A stretch of 64,000 nucleotides of DNA from Candidatus Sedimenticola sp. (ex Thyasira tokunagai) (GTDB lineage Bacteria > Pseudomonadota > Gammaproteobacteria > Chromatiales > Chromatiaceae), in the NCBI GenBank assembly GCA_037318855.1, contig CP134874.1, positions 1,488,598-1,552,597 on the forward strand, in the 5' to 3' direction. Shown piece after piece: positions 1 through 8,601 of this stretch (positions within the stretch are counted from its first letter, which is position 1; every line of letters starts with the position of its first letter). Position numbers and translations under genes: made by a program. The notes under the pieces were generated by a model, which saw only the letters and a program-made list of their open reading frames with translations, ran no database searches and was not told the origin of the DNA.

Positions 1-475
1 GCAGCAGCTGTTGCGCCTGTTTTCCACGGTAACCTTGAAACGGCATGCCCGACATGCCCGGTGGTACCCGGTGGTCGGAGCGACGCTGGAGATAGTAGAG
101 CCTATCGGGTATCACTACCTTATAGAAGGCCACTCCATCCTGTGACCGGGCCTCTATCAATTCCGTTTTGAAGCGGAGATCAACGCCTTCCATGAAACCG
201 CTGAGTTCAATCTTGCCATGTTCCAGGAGCTGGTCGTGGCCGCGACGGGGAATCAGCTCATCGAGTACCAGAAGATCGTACTCTTCATAGACGCCAAGCA
301 CTGCTGTGGCGTAGCGGTGGGGATTTTCGGGAAAGGTGGCGGTCAGCAGTGTGCGGGTATGTCTTGCTTGGTTAAGGAGGTGGATGATTAGGTCTAAGTC
401 CGTAACATAATGCCCACTGGTAGCGATCAGCTGCTTTTCCTCTTTATGTGTCAACTTGCTAAGTACATCGAGCAT
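1..475 (-). CDS. ycgR: Flagellar brake protein YcgR, C-terminus beyond window
   Basis: Reading the minus strand from the ATG at 475 gives an open frame running off the left edge (about 158 codons). It starts MLDVLSKLTHKEEKQLI. An N-terminal YcgR-type region of about 110 residues is followed by QRRSDHRV, which fits the RxxxR c-di-GMP binding motif that opens a PilZ domain. YcgR proteins bind c-di-GMP and act at the flagellar motor to slow swimming. The gene lies 18 bp downstream of flgN, so it is probably the last gene of the flgM-flgN-ycgR unit, a common order in polar-flagellated gammaproteobacteria. The rest of the PilZ domain is not visible. Confidence 0.85.
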   Translation of the reverse strand, partial: MLDVLSKLTHKEEKQLIATSGHYVTDLDLIIHLLNQARHTRTLLTATFPENPHRYATAVLGVYEEYDLLVLDELIPRRGHDQLLEHGKIELSGFMEGVDLRFKTELIEARSQDGVAFYKVVIPDRLYYLQRRSDHRVPPGMSGMPFQGYRGKQAQQLL

Positions 476-493
476 GGGACGGTAGTGGAATTA

Positions 494-976
494 TTATGCT
501 TTGGCCAGTGAACGAGAGGCACTCTCATCCCTGTTCCCTTTTGGACCATAAGTATCATTGTTGCCGTTGTTACCGGTTAGGATGCCAAGAGTCTGCCTCA
601 CGTGGCGGTGGCCAAGCGTGATTATACCGCCATTTACTTGGTTCTGGTTGCTCAGCTGAGTTGCTATCTCCATCAGCTGTTGCCACAGTGCTAGTGCATT
701 GCCGACTTTCGGATGGGCGTTCAATAGGGTATCCACGCCTTCACGGTCACCAGGGAGGCCGAGGCGGGTAAGAAATCCCTGGCGATTTGCCAGCTGCTGC
801 TGCATCTGCTCAACCAGAGACTGTTTCTGCTCACTGAGGGCGATAATCCGATCTGGATCGGAGCCGGTGAGGGCCTGGTGCTCATGCCCTAGTAGCGTCA
901 GTAGTTTTTCGGCACACTGCAGTTCCGCCGACAGCAGGCCGGAAAAATGGTTGATCTGTGTGGTAGTTATCTCCAT
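494..976 (-). CDS. flgN: FlgN, chaperone for FlgK/FlgL export
   Basis: 160 residues, mostly alpha-helical and rich in Gln and Leu, with the FlgN-type N-terminal heptad pattern (LLSAELQCAEKLLTLLGHE). FlgN is the cytosolic type III export chaperone of the hook-filament junction proteins FlgK and FlgL, both encoded in this window. It starts 5 bp after flgM ends, which supports co-transcription and likely translational coupling. The low-complexity C-terminus (NNGNNDTYGPKGNRDES) is probably disordered. Confidence 0.9.
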   Translation of the reverse strand: MEITTTQINHFSGLLSAELQCAEKLLTLLGHEHQALTGSDPDRIIALSEQKQSLVEQMQQQLANRQGFLTRLGLPGDREGVDTLLNAHPKVGNALALWQQLMEIATQLSNQNQVNGGIITLGHRHVRQTLGILTGNNGNNDTYGPKGNRDESASRSLAKA

Positions 977-981
977 TCGGT

Positions 982-1317
982 TTATCCCTGCTCGCTGATA
1001 AGGGCGAAATCCCGTTCCTGTGTGAGAAGGTTATTGGCCGCTTCGACCGGTTTAAACTGGAAACTTCCACTGGCGAGAGATCGCTGGACGTCTGTGACGT
1101 GTTGTACGTCGGCAACCGGCAGGGATGCGATATGACTTTCAAGTTCCTGCAGTCGCGTTGCTGTATCTGTTAGGCTTACCTTGTCGCCGCCACCGGATTC
1201 GGTGCGTTGTGGGGCGCCGGAGCTGTTGGATTTGTTCTGTTCAACAGCTCGTGTTTTGTTGCCGTCACCGGCACTGCTTACCGATCTGCTGGGTAGACCA
1301 CTGATTTCCACACTCAT
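982..1317 (-). CDS. flgM: FlgM, anti-sigma-28 factor
   Basis: 111 residues. The Gly/Ser/Lys-rich N-terminal half looks disordered, as is usual for FlgM. The C-terminal half (about residues 48-105) carries the sigma-28-binding helices, including DKVSLTDTATRLQELE and a LASGSFQFKPVEAANNLL segment. FlgM holds FliA inactive until the hook is complete and is then exported through the flagellar secretion channel. A sigma-28-like promoter sits 36 bp upstream, as expected for autogenous control of late genes. Confidence 0.92.
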   Translation of the reverse strand: MSVEISGLPSRSVSSAGDGNKTRAVEQNKSNSSGAPQRTESGGGDKVSLTDTATRLQELESHIASLPVADVQHVTDVQRSLASGSFQFKPVEAANNLLTQERDFALISEQG

Positions 1318-1352
1318 TGTTTTACCCTTTTGTTAAGTTTCTCCCGGTCATG

Positions 1353-1380
1353 TTAGCGACCGAAAGAGTGAATTTCTTTA
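1353..1380 (-). promoter_or_regulatory. Sigma-28 (FliA) type promoter of flgM-flgN-ycgR
   Basis: On the minus strand TAAAG begins at 1380 and GTCGCTAA at 1360-1353, with 16 bases between TAAA and the -10 block. This matches the FliA consensus TAAA-N15-GCCGATAA at 6 of 8 positions in the -10. The fliC promoter in this window uses nearly the same elements (TAAAG and GTCGCTAT), which supports both. It leaves a leader of about 30 bases before the flgM ATG. Confidence 0.6.
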
Positions 1381-1424
1381 GTCATTTCGGTGTCAATCCT
1401 GCCATAATTTGGGCTGGATCACAC

Positions 1425-2150
1425 TTATAGGGTAACCCTTACCAAGCCGGCTTTCACCACGGTGGCTTCCAGCTTTCTGTTGTTGTCATTGACCACTTTG
1501 ATTCGGTCACCTGTTGCTCCGTCGCTTAAAGCTTTGCCACTCATTCGTACCTCAATACTTCCGGCTTTAGCCAGGATGATGACTCGGTTGCCACGTTTGA
1601 TTGTCTTGCTTGCCGTCAGCTGGGAGGGTGTGATCACATCGCCTACGTGGAGGGTGCGTCTCAGCCGTTTACCCAGCGCCGGCCTCGTCTCCTCGAAGTA
1701 GCCGTTACTGAGCTGCGCTACGTCCCGTTGCTCCATGACGAGATCATTGCTGGTCAATAGAGTCTTTCTCGGCAACTCTCTGGTTGCCACCACCACTTCC
1801 CTCATCAGGGAGATGGTGACCGGCAGGTAGATAGTCCAGCCACTGCCACCGCTGCAGCGGATACCGACGGTTTTTCGTGCGGAGTTCTGCCGGTTGCTGG
1901 AGAAGAACGCCTCCAGCGGTTGGCTGCAGGCATTCAGTTTGAGTCTTCTATCGAGCTGTCCTGCAGTTACCGTCAATTTCCCGTCGGAGTGGTTAAGCTG
2001 AGTGTAGACATAAGACTCAGCCGTTTGGCGGATACTCTTATGACTCTGAATATCACCCGCGTGGGCTGACATATGGGCTACACCGTAGAACAGCACAAGC
2101 CACCAAAGGCCTTCAGCCATCTGTCGGACTCCTGCTGCTCTTGCCGCCAT
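1425..2150 (-). CDS. flgA: FlgA, P-ring assembly chaperone
   Basis: 241 residues: a hydrophobic Sec signal near residues 13-28 (WWLVLFYGVAHMSAHAG), a variable middle, and a C-terminal SAF/ChapFlgA domain (about 110-241) ending in DNNRKLEATVVKAG. FlgA is periplasmic and assists polymerisation of the P-ring protein FlgI. An alternative start at Met12 (position 2117) would give a more typical signal peptide. Its own sigma-54-like promoter lies just upstream. Confidence 0.92.
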   Translation of the reverse strand: MAARAAGVRQMAEGLWWLVLFYGVAHMSAHAGDIQSHKSIRQTAESYVYTQLNHSDGKLTVTAGQLDRRLKLNACSQPLEAFFSSNRQNSARKTVGIRCSGGSGWTIYLPVTISLMREVVVATRELPRKTLLTSNDLVMEQRDVAQLSNGYFEETRPALGKRLRRTLHVGDVITPSQLTASKTIKRGNRVIILAKAGSIEVRMSGKALSDGATGDRIKVVNDNNRKLEATVVKAGLVRVTL

Positions 2151-2185
2151 AATTCAATCCTGTTTATCTAATTCAGTAATGGCAA

Positions 2186-2201
2186 TGCAAATTTTGTGCC
2201 T
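2186..2201 (-). promoter_or_regulatory. Sigma-54 type promoter of flgA
   Basis: On the minus strand the sequence AGGCACAAAATTTGCA has GG (-24) and GC (-12) at the exact spacing of the RpoN consensus TGGCAC-N5-TTGCA. The predicted start point is about 25 bases upstream of the flgA ATG at 2150. RpoN control of early and middle flagellar genes is the rule in polar-flagellated gammaproteobacteria. Confidence 0.65.
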
Positions 2202-2362
2202 TTTGCCTGGAGGCCGGATGGTGGAATGTTTACGCGATGTGGGAGAAATTGGTGTTAATGCATTGTTTTTTTTCGATATACCGCTAATATCAAAAGGGAC
2301 CTGATGCTAATAGCGGATTACCTGTTGTCATCTTTCGGTACCGGAGATGAAGCGGGGGGTAT

Positions 2363-2561
2363 TTAAGGAGGCTCTAAACAACTCATGACCGATTGCCTTG
2401 CACTCAGTGGAAATTGTTCGAAGGGATTCAGCTACGCTGACTACCATCACCGAAAGCTGTGCTTTCGTGTTGAGAACCTTGTCAATAGCCTGCTGTTAGC
2501 CGCGATCTTGCGCCCCCTGAGCACAATTCAATTCGGCTAGACGTATTCAGAGCCTCCTTAA
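2363..2561. mobile_element. Short inverted-repeat element (MITE-like, copy A)
   Basis: A 13-bp perfect terminal inverted repeat, TTAAGGAGGCTCT at 2363-2375 and AGAGCCTCCTTAA at 2549-2561, brackets 173 bases with no coding frame. The outer TTAA on each side is probably the duplicated target (YTAR type). The inner stretch CAATAGCCTGCTGTTA followed by GCGATC recurs, inverted, in the copy at 19462 and, more weakly, at 25021. The right end abuts the Shine-Dalgarno AAGGA (2560-2564) of cheR. No transposase is present, so it would need one in trans, most likely of the IS5 family. Confidence 0.6.
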
Positions 2562-2570
2562 GGATCTTTG

Positions 2571-3401
2571 ATGGATAAAGCAGTTTTATCGCCTGGGGAT
2601 TTCACTGCATTCCAGTCTTTTTTGGAAGCTGCTTCAGGGATCAGGCTGACAGCCGGAAAAGAGTATCTAGTCACAAGCAGGCTTGGTGGCCTCATGCGTC
2701 ACTACGGAATTGGATCTATCGGTGAACTGCTTGACCACATGGAATCGGGGCGCCAGGTTGGACTGCAGAATGAGGTCATCGATGCTATGACCACTAACGA
2801 AACCTTCTGGTTTCGCGATATATCCCACTACCATCTGCTGACCAACCGACTCTTTCCTGAGCATGCGGCGAGTAATAAACAGGATCTATCAATATGGTCT
2901 GCAGCCTGCTCATCGGGGCAGGAGCCCTACAATATCAGTATGATGGTGCAGGATTACCAATCTTACCATCCCAGGGAGTTGCTGCGGGATACACAGATAG
3001 TCGCCACCGATATCTCTCCCGGTGCACTGGCTAAGGCAAAGAGGGGGGCCTATTGCGGCATGGCCGCCACCCGTGGTCTTAACCGTGATCAGCAGAGGCG
3101 CTATTTTGTACCTCAGGGGGATTGCCTGAAAGTGCGTGAGGAGATAAAAGCACGGGTCAGGTTTAAAGAGTTGAATCTGCTAAAAGAGTTCCAGCCGCTG
3201 GGTAAGTTCGACATCATCTTCTGCCGTAATGTACTGATCTATTTTTCAAGTGATAGAAAGCGACAGATTCTCTCCAGAATGGCAGCGGCCCTGAAGCCCA
3301 ACGGCTATCTTTTCCTTGGCTCCACCGAATCTCTTTCCACTCACAGTGATCGTTTTGAAATGATCAAAGGTGAGGGCGGCATCGTATACCGTGTTATCTA
3401 G
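2571..3401 (+). CDS. cheR: CheR, chemotaxis protein methyltransferase
   Basis: 276 residues from the ATG at 2571. A TTG three bases earlier is also in frame, but AAGGA at 2560-2564 is spaced for the ATG. It methylates glutamates of chemoreceptors with S-adenosylmethionine. The N-terminal helical CheR domain (about 10-70) is followed by the methyltransferase fold with SIWSAACSSGQEPYNIS (SAM binding), the ATDISPGAL acidic loop, and FCRNVLIYFSS. In related genomes cheV often lies between flgA and cheR; here that interval holds only a MITE. The stop codon lies in the CTAG bordering the next element. Confidence 0.95.
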   Translation: MDKAVLSPGDFTAFQSFLEAASGIRLTAGKEYLVTSRLGGLMRHYGIGSIGELLDHMESGRQVGLQNEVIDAMTTNETFWFRDISHYHLLTNRLFPEHAASNKQDLSIWSAACSSGQEPYNISMMVQDYQSYHPRELLRDTQIVATDISPGALAKAKRGAYCGMAATRGLNRDQQRRYFVPQGDCLKVREEIKARVRFKELNLLKEFQPLGKFDIIFCRNVLIYFSSDRKRQILSRMAAALKPNGYLFLGSTESLSTHSDRFEMIKGEGGIVYRVI

Positions 3402-3666
3402 TGGGCCATGCGGAAAGTTCGGTAACCCACAGCCAGTCCATAAGCCGTGTTGGCAAGGCGCGCGAGCGCTGGACTGGCCGTAGCCAATTCAAGTGAGCGC
3501 AACACAGTCAACGAGGCTTATGGGCTGGCCCGAAGGGAGCCCCATTAATGGGTCAATACTGCGTTGCACTGCTTGGAAAGGGCCTGCCATTCCTTGCACA
3601 GTGCGCCTTGTCTTGACCCATTAGTGGGGCTCTGTGAGTAACCGAACTTCCCGCATGGCCCACTAG
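3398..3666. mobile_element. Palindromic 261-bp element flanked by CTAG
   Basis: Positions 3402-3662 form an imperfect palindrome. The 34-bp arms at 3399-3432 and 3632-3665 match at 31 of 34 positions (TAGTGGGCCATGCGG at the outer end). Inside are nested repeats: GCCAGTCC/GGACTGGC at 3432/3471, a CATAAGCC/GGCTTATG pair, and CCCATTAATGGGTC-type arms near 3541 and 3615. CTAG occurs immediately outside both ends (3398-3401 and 3663-3666), consistent with a 4-bp target duplication. The left CTAG contains the cheR stop codon. No coding frame; it may also act as a strong mRNA 3' structure. Confidence 0.65.
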
Positions 3667-3712
3667 GGCCTATTAACACTATTCGTATATCTATCGACGG
3701 AGGCCCTTTTTT
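3665..3712 (+). terminator. Possible terminator after cheR
   Basis: AGGGCCT (3665-3671) pairs with AGGCCCT (3701-3707) and is followed directly by a run of six T. The loop is long (29 bases), so the stem is modest, but position and T-run suit a terminator separating cheR from the flgB promoter. Confidence 0.4.
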
Positions 3713-4116
3713 CACGGGCCCTGGTATCAATTTCTGATAAGGAAATATCCGGTGTATGAAGGGGAACGGGCGGAGACCTGTTGCCGCTCAGCCGGTGTCC
3801 TCTTGCCGCTTTTATCTCCTCTCCGCCCTTGTTGTCCCGGAAATCGTTTTCGTAGGCGAAAACCCTCTATTAGTGAAATGGAATGTGATTTCCGTTAGTT
3901 CACTTATATCTTGTGTGATAGGTCAATAAAGTATCGTAAAAACAATGTATTAGCCGTTTGTGTGTATGGTTTCCAGTGGTTTTTCTCCGGCCTCTTTTTG
4001 ATCTCTTCCTGTGCTCTCAGGTGCTACATCAGGCTCAGATGGTCCCAGATAAAAATAAACAAAAACAATAGGATATGGTTTTTTCGGTAACTTCATGGAA
4101 TCACTTCTGATTTCAT

Positions 4117-4132
4117 TGGCATAAAGTCTGCT
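4117..4132 (+). promoter_or_regulatory. Sigma-54 type promoter of the flgB operon
   Basis: TGGCATAAAGTCTGCT has GG and GC at the exact -24/-12 spacing of the RpoN consensus. The predicted start is near 4143, about 30 bases before the flgB ATG. The remainder of the 3713-4171 gap shows no open frame and no other element I can support. Confidence 0.65.
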
Positions 4133-4171
4133 TTGTGAATGGGTGAGTAAATCCTTTTCAGAGGCAGGAAG

Positions 4172-4561
4172 ATGAAACTTGATGAGACCTTCGGCATCCA
4201 TGAGCAGTCACTGAAACTGCACGCCCGTCGGGCGGAGGTGCTGGCCGGCAATATCGCCAATGCGGATACCCCGGGCTATAAGTCGAGGGATTTCGATTTC
4301 CGCGAGGTACTCAATCAGCAGATGCCTCAGCCCACGCGGATGAAGACAACTCACAGCGGGCATATCAATATGGATCAGGGCTTGGTGCCCGAAAACCATC
4401 TGATGTACCGGGTGCCGAATCAGTCCAGTCTAGATGGTAATACGGTGGATAGTCAGTTGGAACACACGGCGTTTGCCCAGAATGCTCTGGAGTATCAGGC
4501 CAGCCTGCGTTTTGTCAGTGGCGCCATCAAGAAACTGAGACTTGCAATAAAGGGGCAATAA
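4172..4561 (+). CDS. flgB: FlgB, flagellar proximal rod protein
   Basis: 129 residues with the rod-protein N-terminal signature LAGNIANADTPGYKSRDFDF (residues 26-45) and a coiled C-terminus. FlgB forms the base of the rod in the periplasm. It is the first gene of the flgBCDEFGHIJKL block and is separated by 3 bp from flgC. An AGGA-type ribosome site precedes the ATG. Confidence 0.96.
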   Translation: MKLDETFGIHEQSLKLHARRAEVLAGNIANADTPGYKSRDFDFREVLNQQMPQPTRMKTTHSGHINMDQGLVPENHLMYRVPNQSSLDGNTVDSQLEHTAFAQNALEYQASLRFVSGAIKKLRLAIKGQ

Positions 4562-4564
4562 ATA

Positions 4565-4978
4565 ATGTCGATGTTCAAAGTATTTGATACTGCCGCTTCC
4601 GGTATGAGTGCTCAGTCGATGAGGCTCAACTTGGTCTCCAGTAACCTGGCCAACGTTGACAGTATCAGCAGCAGTATAGGTGGGACCTACCGGGCAAGGC
4701 ATCCAGTGTTTGCCGCGATTCTCAATCAGCAAAACCCGGATGACCCATCGGTCGGCGTACAGGTGAAGGGTATCGTGGAGAGCCAGGCACCATTGAATAT
4801 GGAGTTTGCCCCAAATAATCCGATGGCTAACGAAGAGGGCTATATTTTTCGGTCCAATGTCAATGTGGTGGAGGAGATGGCCAACATGATATCCGCTTCT
4901 CGCACCTATCAGAGCAATGTAGAGGTGGTGAACGCCACCAAGCAATTGATGTCCGCCACCCTGAGAATGGGTGAGTAA
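4565..4978 (+). CDS. flgC: FlgC, flagellar proximal rod protein
   Basis: 137 residues. FlgC/FlgE/FlgG-family N-terminus (DTAASGMSAQSMRLNLVSSN followed by LANVDS), and C-terminal motif [20 protein letters not shown] shared with FlgG. It forms part of the rod with FlgB, FlgF and FlgG and is exported by the type III apparatus without a cleaved signal. Confidence 0.96.
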   Translation: MSMFKVFDTAASGMSAQSMRLNLVSSNLANVDSISSSIGGTYRARHPVFAAILNQQNPDDPSVGVQVKGIVESQAPLNMEFAPNNPMANEEGYIFRSNVNVVEEMANMISASRTYQSNVEVVNATKQLMSATLRMGE

Positions 4979-4989
4979 GGAGACGACAG

Positions 4990-5670
4990 ATGACAACTAC
5001 CACTGCTACCGACGAGCTGCTTACCAGTCTGGGCATCCAGCCATTTAAAGAGAAGGCGGCGATCAATGACCCTGAAGAGCTGGGTATGGATGCCTTTCTT
5101 GAGCTGATGGTCACCCAGTTGAACAATCAGGATCCATTCGAGCCGATGGATAACTCGCAGATGCTGACTCAGATGTCTCAGTTTGCATCGGTCAGCGGGT
5201 TGGACAAGTTGAATGAATCCTTTGCTGATCTCTCCTCCAGCATGACCTCGGATCAGGCACTACAAGCCGGTAGTCTTATTGGCAGAGAGGTGCTGGTACC
5301 TACCGACACCGGTTATCTGACCAGTGGTGGCACTGTTCGTGGCCAGGTTGAATTGGCTCATAGTGCTGATGTGGTCGTTCGCATCAGTGATGCCACGGGC
5401 CAGATGGTGAGAGAGCTTAATATTGGTGACCACGAAGGGGGGGCAGTACAGTTTTCATGGGATGGCATTACCGACAGTGGTGATTATGCCAATCCGGGCT
5501 ATTACAGCATTCAGGTGGAGGCTGGAGGGAGTGAGGGCACAGAGGCTCTTCAAACCCAGCTGTTTGCACCGGTGGAGAGCGTCACCATCGGTGGCACAGG
5601 TCAGGGGCTCACCCTGAACCTCGGTGGGCTAGGCCCCGTTGCTTTTGACCAAGTAAGACAGATCAACTGA
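4990..5670 (+). CDS. flgD: FlgD, hook capping/scaffold protein
   Basis: 226 residues. The conserved N-terminal block includes DAFLELMVTQLNNQDPFEPM (about 35-54) and QMLTQMSQFASVSGLDKL. It is followed by the FLG-D Ig-like domain (about 90-205), which includes FSWDGITDSGDYANPGYYSI. FlgD caps the growing hook and guides FlgE polymerisation; it is discarded on completion. It lies 11 bp after flgC. Confidence 0.95.
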   Translation: MTTTTATDELLTSLGIQPFKEKAAINDPEELGMDAFLELMVTQLNNQDPFEPMDNSQMLTQMSQFASVSGLDKLNESFADLSSSMTSDQALQAGSLIGREVLVPTDTGYLTSGGTVRGQVELAHSADVVVRISDATGQMVRELNIGDHEGGAVQFSWDGITDSGDYANPGYYSIQVEAGGSEGTEALQTQLFAPVESVTIGGTGQGLTLNLGGLGPVAFDQVRQIN

Positions 5671-5688
5671 AGATAAAAGGAGCAAACC

Positions 5689-6921
5689 ATGTCGTTCCAA
5701 GTTGCATTGAGTGGGCTCGCAGCAGCCCAGACAGAACTAGACGTAACCGGCAACAATATTGCCAACGTCGCCACTACCGGCTTCAAGGAGTCGCGGGCGG
5801 AGTTTACAGATATCTATGCCACATCGATTCAGGATCTGGGTACCCAGGCCGCAGGACGAGGTGTCCGTGTCGCCAGGGTCTCTCAGCAGTTCAGCCAGGG
5901 GACGGTGGAGTTTACCTCCAATAACCTCGATCTGGCAGTAAACGGTGAGGGCTTCTTCGTTCTCGAAGATACTGCCGGTAGCCGATTTTACAGTCGAGCT
6001 GGTGCACTGAGTGTGGATCGTGACGGCTATATTGTAAATCATGCTGCTCAGCGACTGCAGGCCTATCCGCCGATTACCGGCTCGGATGCTTTCGATACCG
6101 GTACCGTGGCTGATCTGCAGCTTAACCTTCAGCCCAGTGCGCCAGAGACCTCCACCAGTATTTCTGCCGGTGTCAATATCAACGCCTCAGATACGGCCCC
6201 AACCGTGGCGTTTGTCGCTGCAGCACCTACGGCCACAATGTACAACAGTGCTTCGTCGATCACTGTGTACGACACCTTGGGTGATGCCCACACCGCCACA
6301 ATGTATTTCCGCAAGACTGCGGCGAACACATGGGATGTTTATCAGAGTGTTGATGGAGGTACCGCCGATGGTCCTGAGGAGATTGTCTTTGATGCCTCGG
6401 GTGCCCTTGTTCCCGCCTCCAGTGGTACTGCCGGTGTTATTAGTTTCGGACCCTACACCTTTACAAATGGAGCCTCTCCAATGACTCTTGGGGTGGATTT
6501 TAATACAGCCACCCAGTATGCAGGTGAGTTTGGTGTCAATGAGCTCTCTCAGGATGGCTACACCTCCGGTCGCTTGAACGGTGTCGATGTCGATGACTCG
6601 GGAGTGGTGTTTGCACGTTTCACCAATGGACGCTCCACCTCACTAGGTCAGGTGATGCTGGCTAAGTTCAATAACCCGAGTGGCATGGGTAAAGAGGGCG
6701 GTAATAACTGGACTGAAACCTTCGAGTCCGGTGATGCCCAGTTGGGTGAGGCCGGTACTTCGAGCTTCGGTACTATCCAGAGTGGTGCGCTTGAGTTGTC
6801 CAATGTTGACATCGCAACGCAGCTGGTGAAGTTGATCGTGGCACAACGCAACTTCCAGGCGAATGCCAAGGCAATCACTACCTCTGACCAGGTAACTCAG
6901 GCAGTAATCAATATCAGGTAA
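5689..6921 (+). CDS. flgE: FlgE, flagellar hook protein
   Basis: 410 residues. N-terminus SFQVALSGLAAAQTELDVTG with NNIANVATTGFKESRAEF, flagellar basal-body rod and hook domains, a FlgE-specific middle region (about 150-330), and the C-terminal SNVDIATQLVKLIVAQRNFQ motif. FlgE polymerises into the universal joint. A strong hairpin immediately follows the gene and could separate its mRNA level from that of flgF. Confidence 0.95.
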   Translation: MSFQVALSGLAAAQTELDVTGNNIANVATTGFKESRAEFTDIYATSIQDLGTQAAGRGVRVARVSQQFSQGTVEFTSNNLDLAVNGEGFFVLEDTAGSRFYSRAGALSVDRDGYIVNHAAQRLQAYPPITGSDAFDTGTVADLQLNLQPSAPETSTSISAGVNINASDTAPTVAFVAAAPTATMYNSASSITVYDTLGDAHTATMYFRKTAANTWDVYQSVDGGTADGPEEIVFDASGALVPASSGTAGVISFGPYTFTNGASPMTLGVDFNTATQYAGEFGVNELSQDGYTSGRLNGVDVDDSGVVFARFTNGRSTSLGQVMLAKFNNPSGMGKEGGNNWTETFESGDAQLGEAGTSSFGTIQSGALELSNVDIATQLVKLIVAQRNFQANAKAITTSDQVTQAVINIR

Positions 6922-6932
6922 GGGAGTATAGC

Positions 6933-6973
6933 GGCCTGCTTCAAATCGATGACATGGCAATTTGAAGTAGGCC
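6933..6973 (+). promoter_or_regulatory. Intercistronic hairpin between flgE and flgF
   Basis: GGCCTGCTTCAAAT (6933-6946) pairs with ATTTGAAGTAGGCC (6960-6973): 14 pairs with one G-U and a 13-base loop. There is no T-run after it, so it looks like an mRNA 3'-stability or processing structure rather than a full terminator. Hook protein is needed in about a hundred copies while FlgF is needed in a few. Confidence 0.5.
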
Positions 6974-6995
6974 TGATTTCCCAAAGAGGTGCATT

Positions 6996-7736
6996 ATGGA
7001 TCGCGTCATCTATGTTGCCATGAGTGGGGCCAAAGAGACCCTGTTGGCTCATGCAGCTAACACCAACAATCTTGCCAATGCCAGCACCCCAGGCTTTGTT
7101 GCTGATCTGCAGCAGGCACGTAGCGTACCGGTGTTTGGTGATGGCATGCCAACACGGGTCTATGCCCTGACCGAACGTACCGGTCTCGAATTTCAACGCG
7201 GCGCCCTGGTGCATACCGGCCGTGACCTCGATGTGGCGATGAACGGTGATGGTTGGTTTTCTGTCCAGTCCCGCGATGGCAGCGAGGCTTATAGCCGACG
7301 TGGCGATTTTAAAGTTGATATTAACGGCATGCTTACCACCGGCAACGGCTTGCCGCTGCTCGGCAACGGTGGGCCGATTGCTATTCCCCCGGCTGAAAGC
7401 CTATTTATCGCCTCTGATGGAACCATCTCCATTAAACCCGTCGGTCAGGCTGCCAATGAATTGGCGGTGATTGATCGCATCAAGATGGTCAATCCACCTC
7501 TTGATCAGCTGGATAAAGGCTCGGATGGTCTGCTCAGGTTACGTAGTGGTGAGACTGCGGATGCAGACGCAGCTATAGAGCTGGTTACTGGCACCATCGA
7601 GAGCAGCAACGTCAACATTGTTGATTCCATGGTCGATATGATCGAACTCTCCAGGCGTTTTGAGTTGCAGGTAAAGGTGATGTCAAAGTCGGAGAAGATG
7701 GAGGAGAGCTCCACCAGTATCCTGAAAATTGGCTGA
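6996..7736 (+). CDS. flgF: FlgF, flagellar proximal rod protein
   Basis: 246 residues. N-terminal MDRVIYVAMSGAKETLLAHA, then ANTNNLANASTPGFVADL; C-terminal ESSNVNIVDSMVDMIELSRR. This is the standard FlgF/FlgG layout with the D1 domain in the middle (GRDLDVAMNGDGWFSVQ). It forms part of the rod between FlgC and FlgG. Confidence 0.95.
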   Translation: MDRVIYVAMSGAKETLLAHAANTNNLANASTPGFVADLQQARSVPVFGDGMPTRVYALTERTGLEFQRGALVHTGRDLDVAMNGDGWFSVQSRDGSEAYSRRGDFKVDINGMLTTGNGLPLLGNGGPIAIPPAESLFIASDGTISIKPVGQAANELAVIDRIKMVNPPLDQLDKGSDGLLRLRSGETADADAAIELVTGTIESSNVNIVDSMVDMIELSRRFELQVKVMSKSEKMEESSTSILKIG

Positions 7737-7752
7737 TGGCAGGCTTTATGCA
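7737..7752 (+). promoter_or_regulatory. Sigma-54 type promoter ahead of flgG
   Basis: TGGCAGGCTTTATGCA begins directly after the flgF stop codon and has GG and GC at exact RpoN spacing. It would start transcription near 7763, about 35 bases before flgG, giving flgGHIJKL an internal promoter. A chance match within the operon cannot be excluded. Confidence 0.5.
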
Positions 7753-7797
7753 AGATATTAACTAGAAGTAAACAGACTTAACAAAGGGAGGTGGATT

Positions 7798-8583
7798 ATG
7801 TATCCCGCACTTTGGATTGCAAAAACAGGATTAGATGCCCAGCAGACGCGGATGGCGACTATCGCCAATAACCTGGCCAATGTATCCACCACCGGCTTCA
7901 AGCGAGACCGTGCCGCATTTGAAGATCTTATCTATCAGAATGTTCGCCAAGTGGGTGCGCAATCCTCGCAGGAGACTGAGCTTCCCTCCGGTCTGGCTAT
8001 CGGTACCGGTGTACAGACGGTCTCTACCCAGAAGCTGTTTACACAGGGCAATGTGACACAGACCGGAAATTCTCTGGATCTTGCTGTCGAAGGACGGGGC
8101 TTTCTCCAGGTACTGCATCCCGATGGCTCTATTGTCTATACCCGTGATGGCTCATTCAACCTAAGCGCTGACGGACAGGTCGTTACCAATAATGGCTACG
8201 CATTGGAACCCGCAATCACCGTGCCGGAGAATACTCTCAGCATTACCGTAGGCTCTGATGGTGTGGTCTCTGCGCTGCTGGCCGGAGGGAGTGCGCCTAC
8301 TCAGATAGGCACTATCGAGTTGGCAGATTTTATCAATCCAACGGGTCTTGCCGCAGTGGGCCAAAATCTCTACCGGGAGACGGCGGCCAGTGGTGCAGCG
8401 ACCACCGCTACCCCCGGCACCGATGGACTCGGCACCCTGATTCAGGGCTCTCTGGAGAGCTCCAATGTCAATGTGGTGGAAGAGATGGTCAATATGATCG
8501 AGACCCAGCGCGCCTACGAGATGAATTCCAAGGCGATCTCAACCACCGATGAGATGTTGGCCTATGTGAACAACCAGCTGTAA
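7798..8583 (+). CDS. flgG: FlgG, flagellar distal rod protein
   Basis: 261 residues, the length typical of FlgG. It has [20 protein letters not shown] then [20 protein letters not shown] at the N-terminus and [20 protein letters not shown] at the C-terminus. It builds the distal rod on which the P and L rings assemble. Preceded by GGGAGGTGG, a strong ribosome site. Confidence 0.97.
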   Translation: MYPALWIAKTGLDAQQTRMATIANNLANVSTTGFKRDRAAFEDLIYQNVRQVGAQSSQETELPSGLAIGTGVQTVSTQKLFTQGNVTQTGNSLDLAVEGRGFLQVLHPDGSIVYTRDGSFNLSADGQVVTNNGYALEPAITVPENTLSITVGSDGVVSALLAGGSAPTQIGTIELADFINPTGLAAVGQNLYRETAASGAATTATPGTDGLGTLIQGSLESSNVNVVEEMVNMIETQRAYEMNSKAISTTDEMLAYVNNQL

Positions 8584-8601
8584 TAGCAGGCGGATAAAGG
8601 C

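Noticed and set aside
2151..2362. Possible cheV between flgA and cheR
   Set aside because: No open frame of suitable length; only the flgA promoter and a MITE are present.
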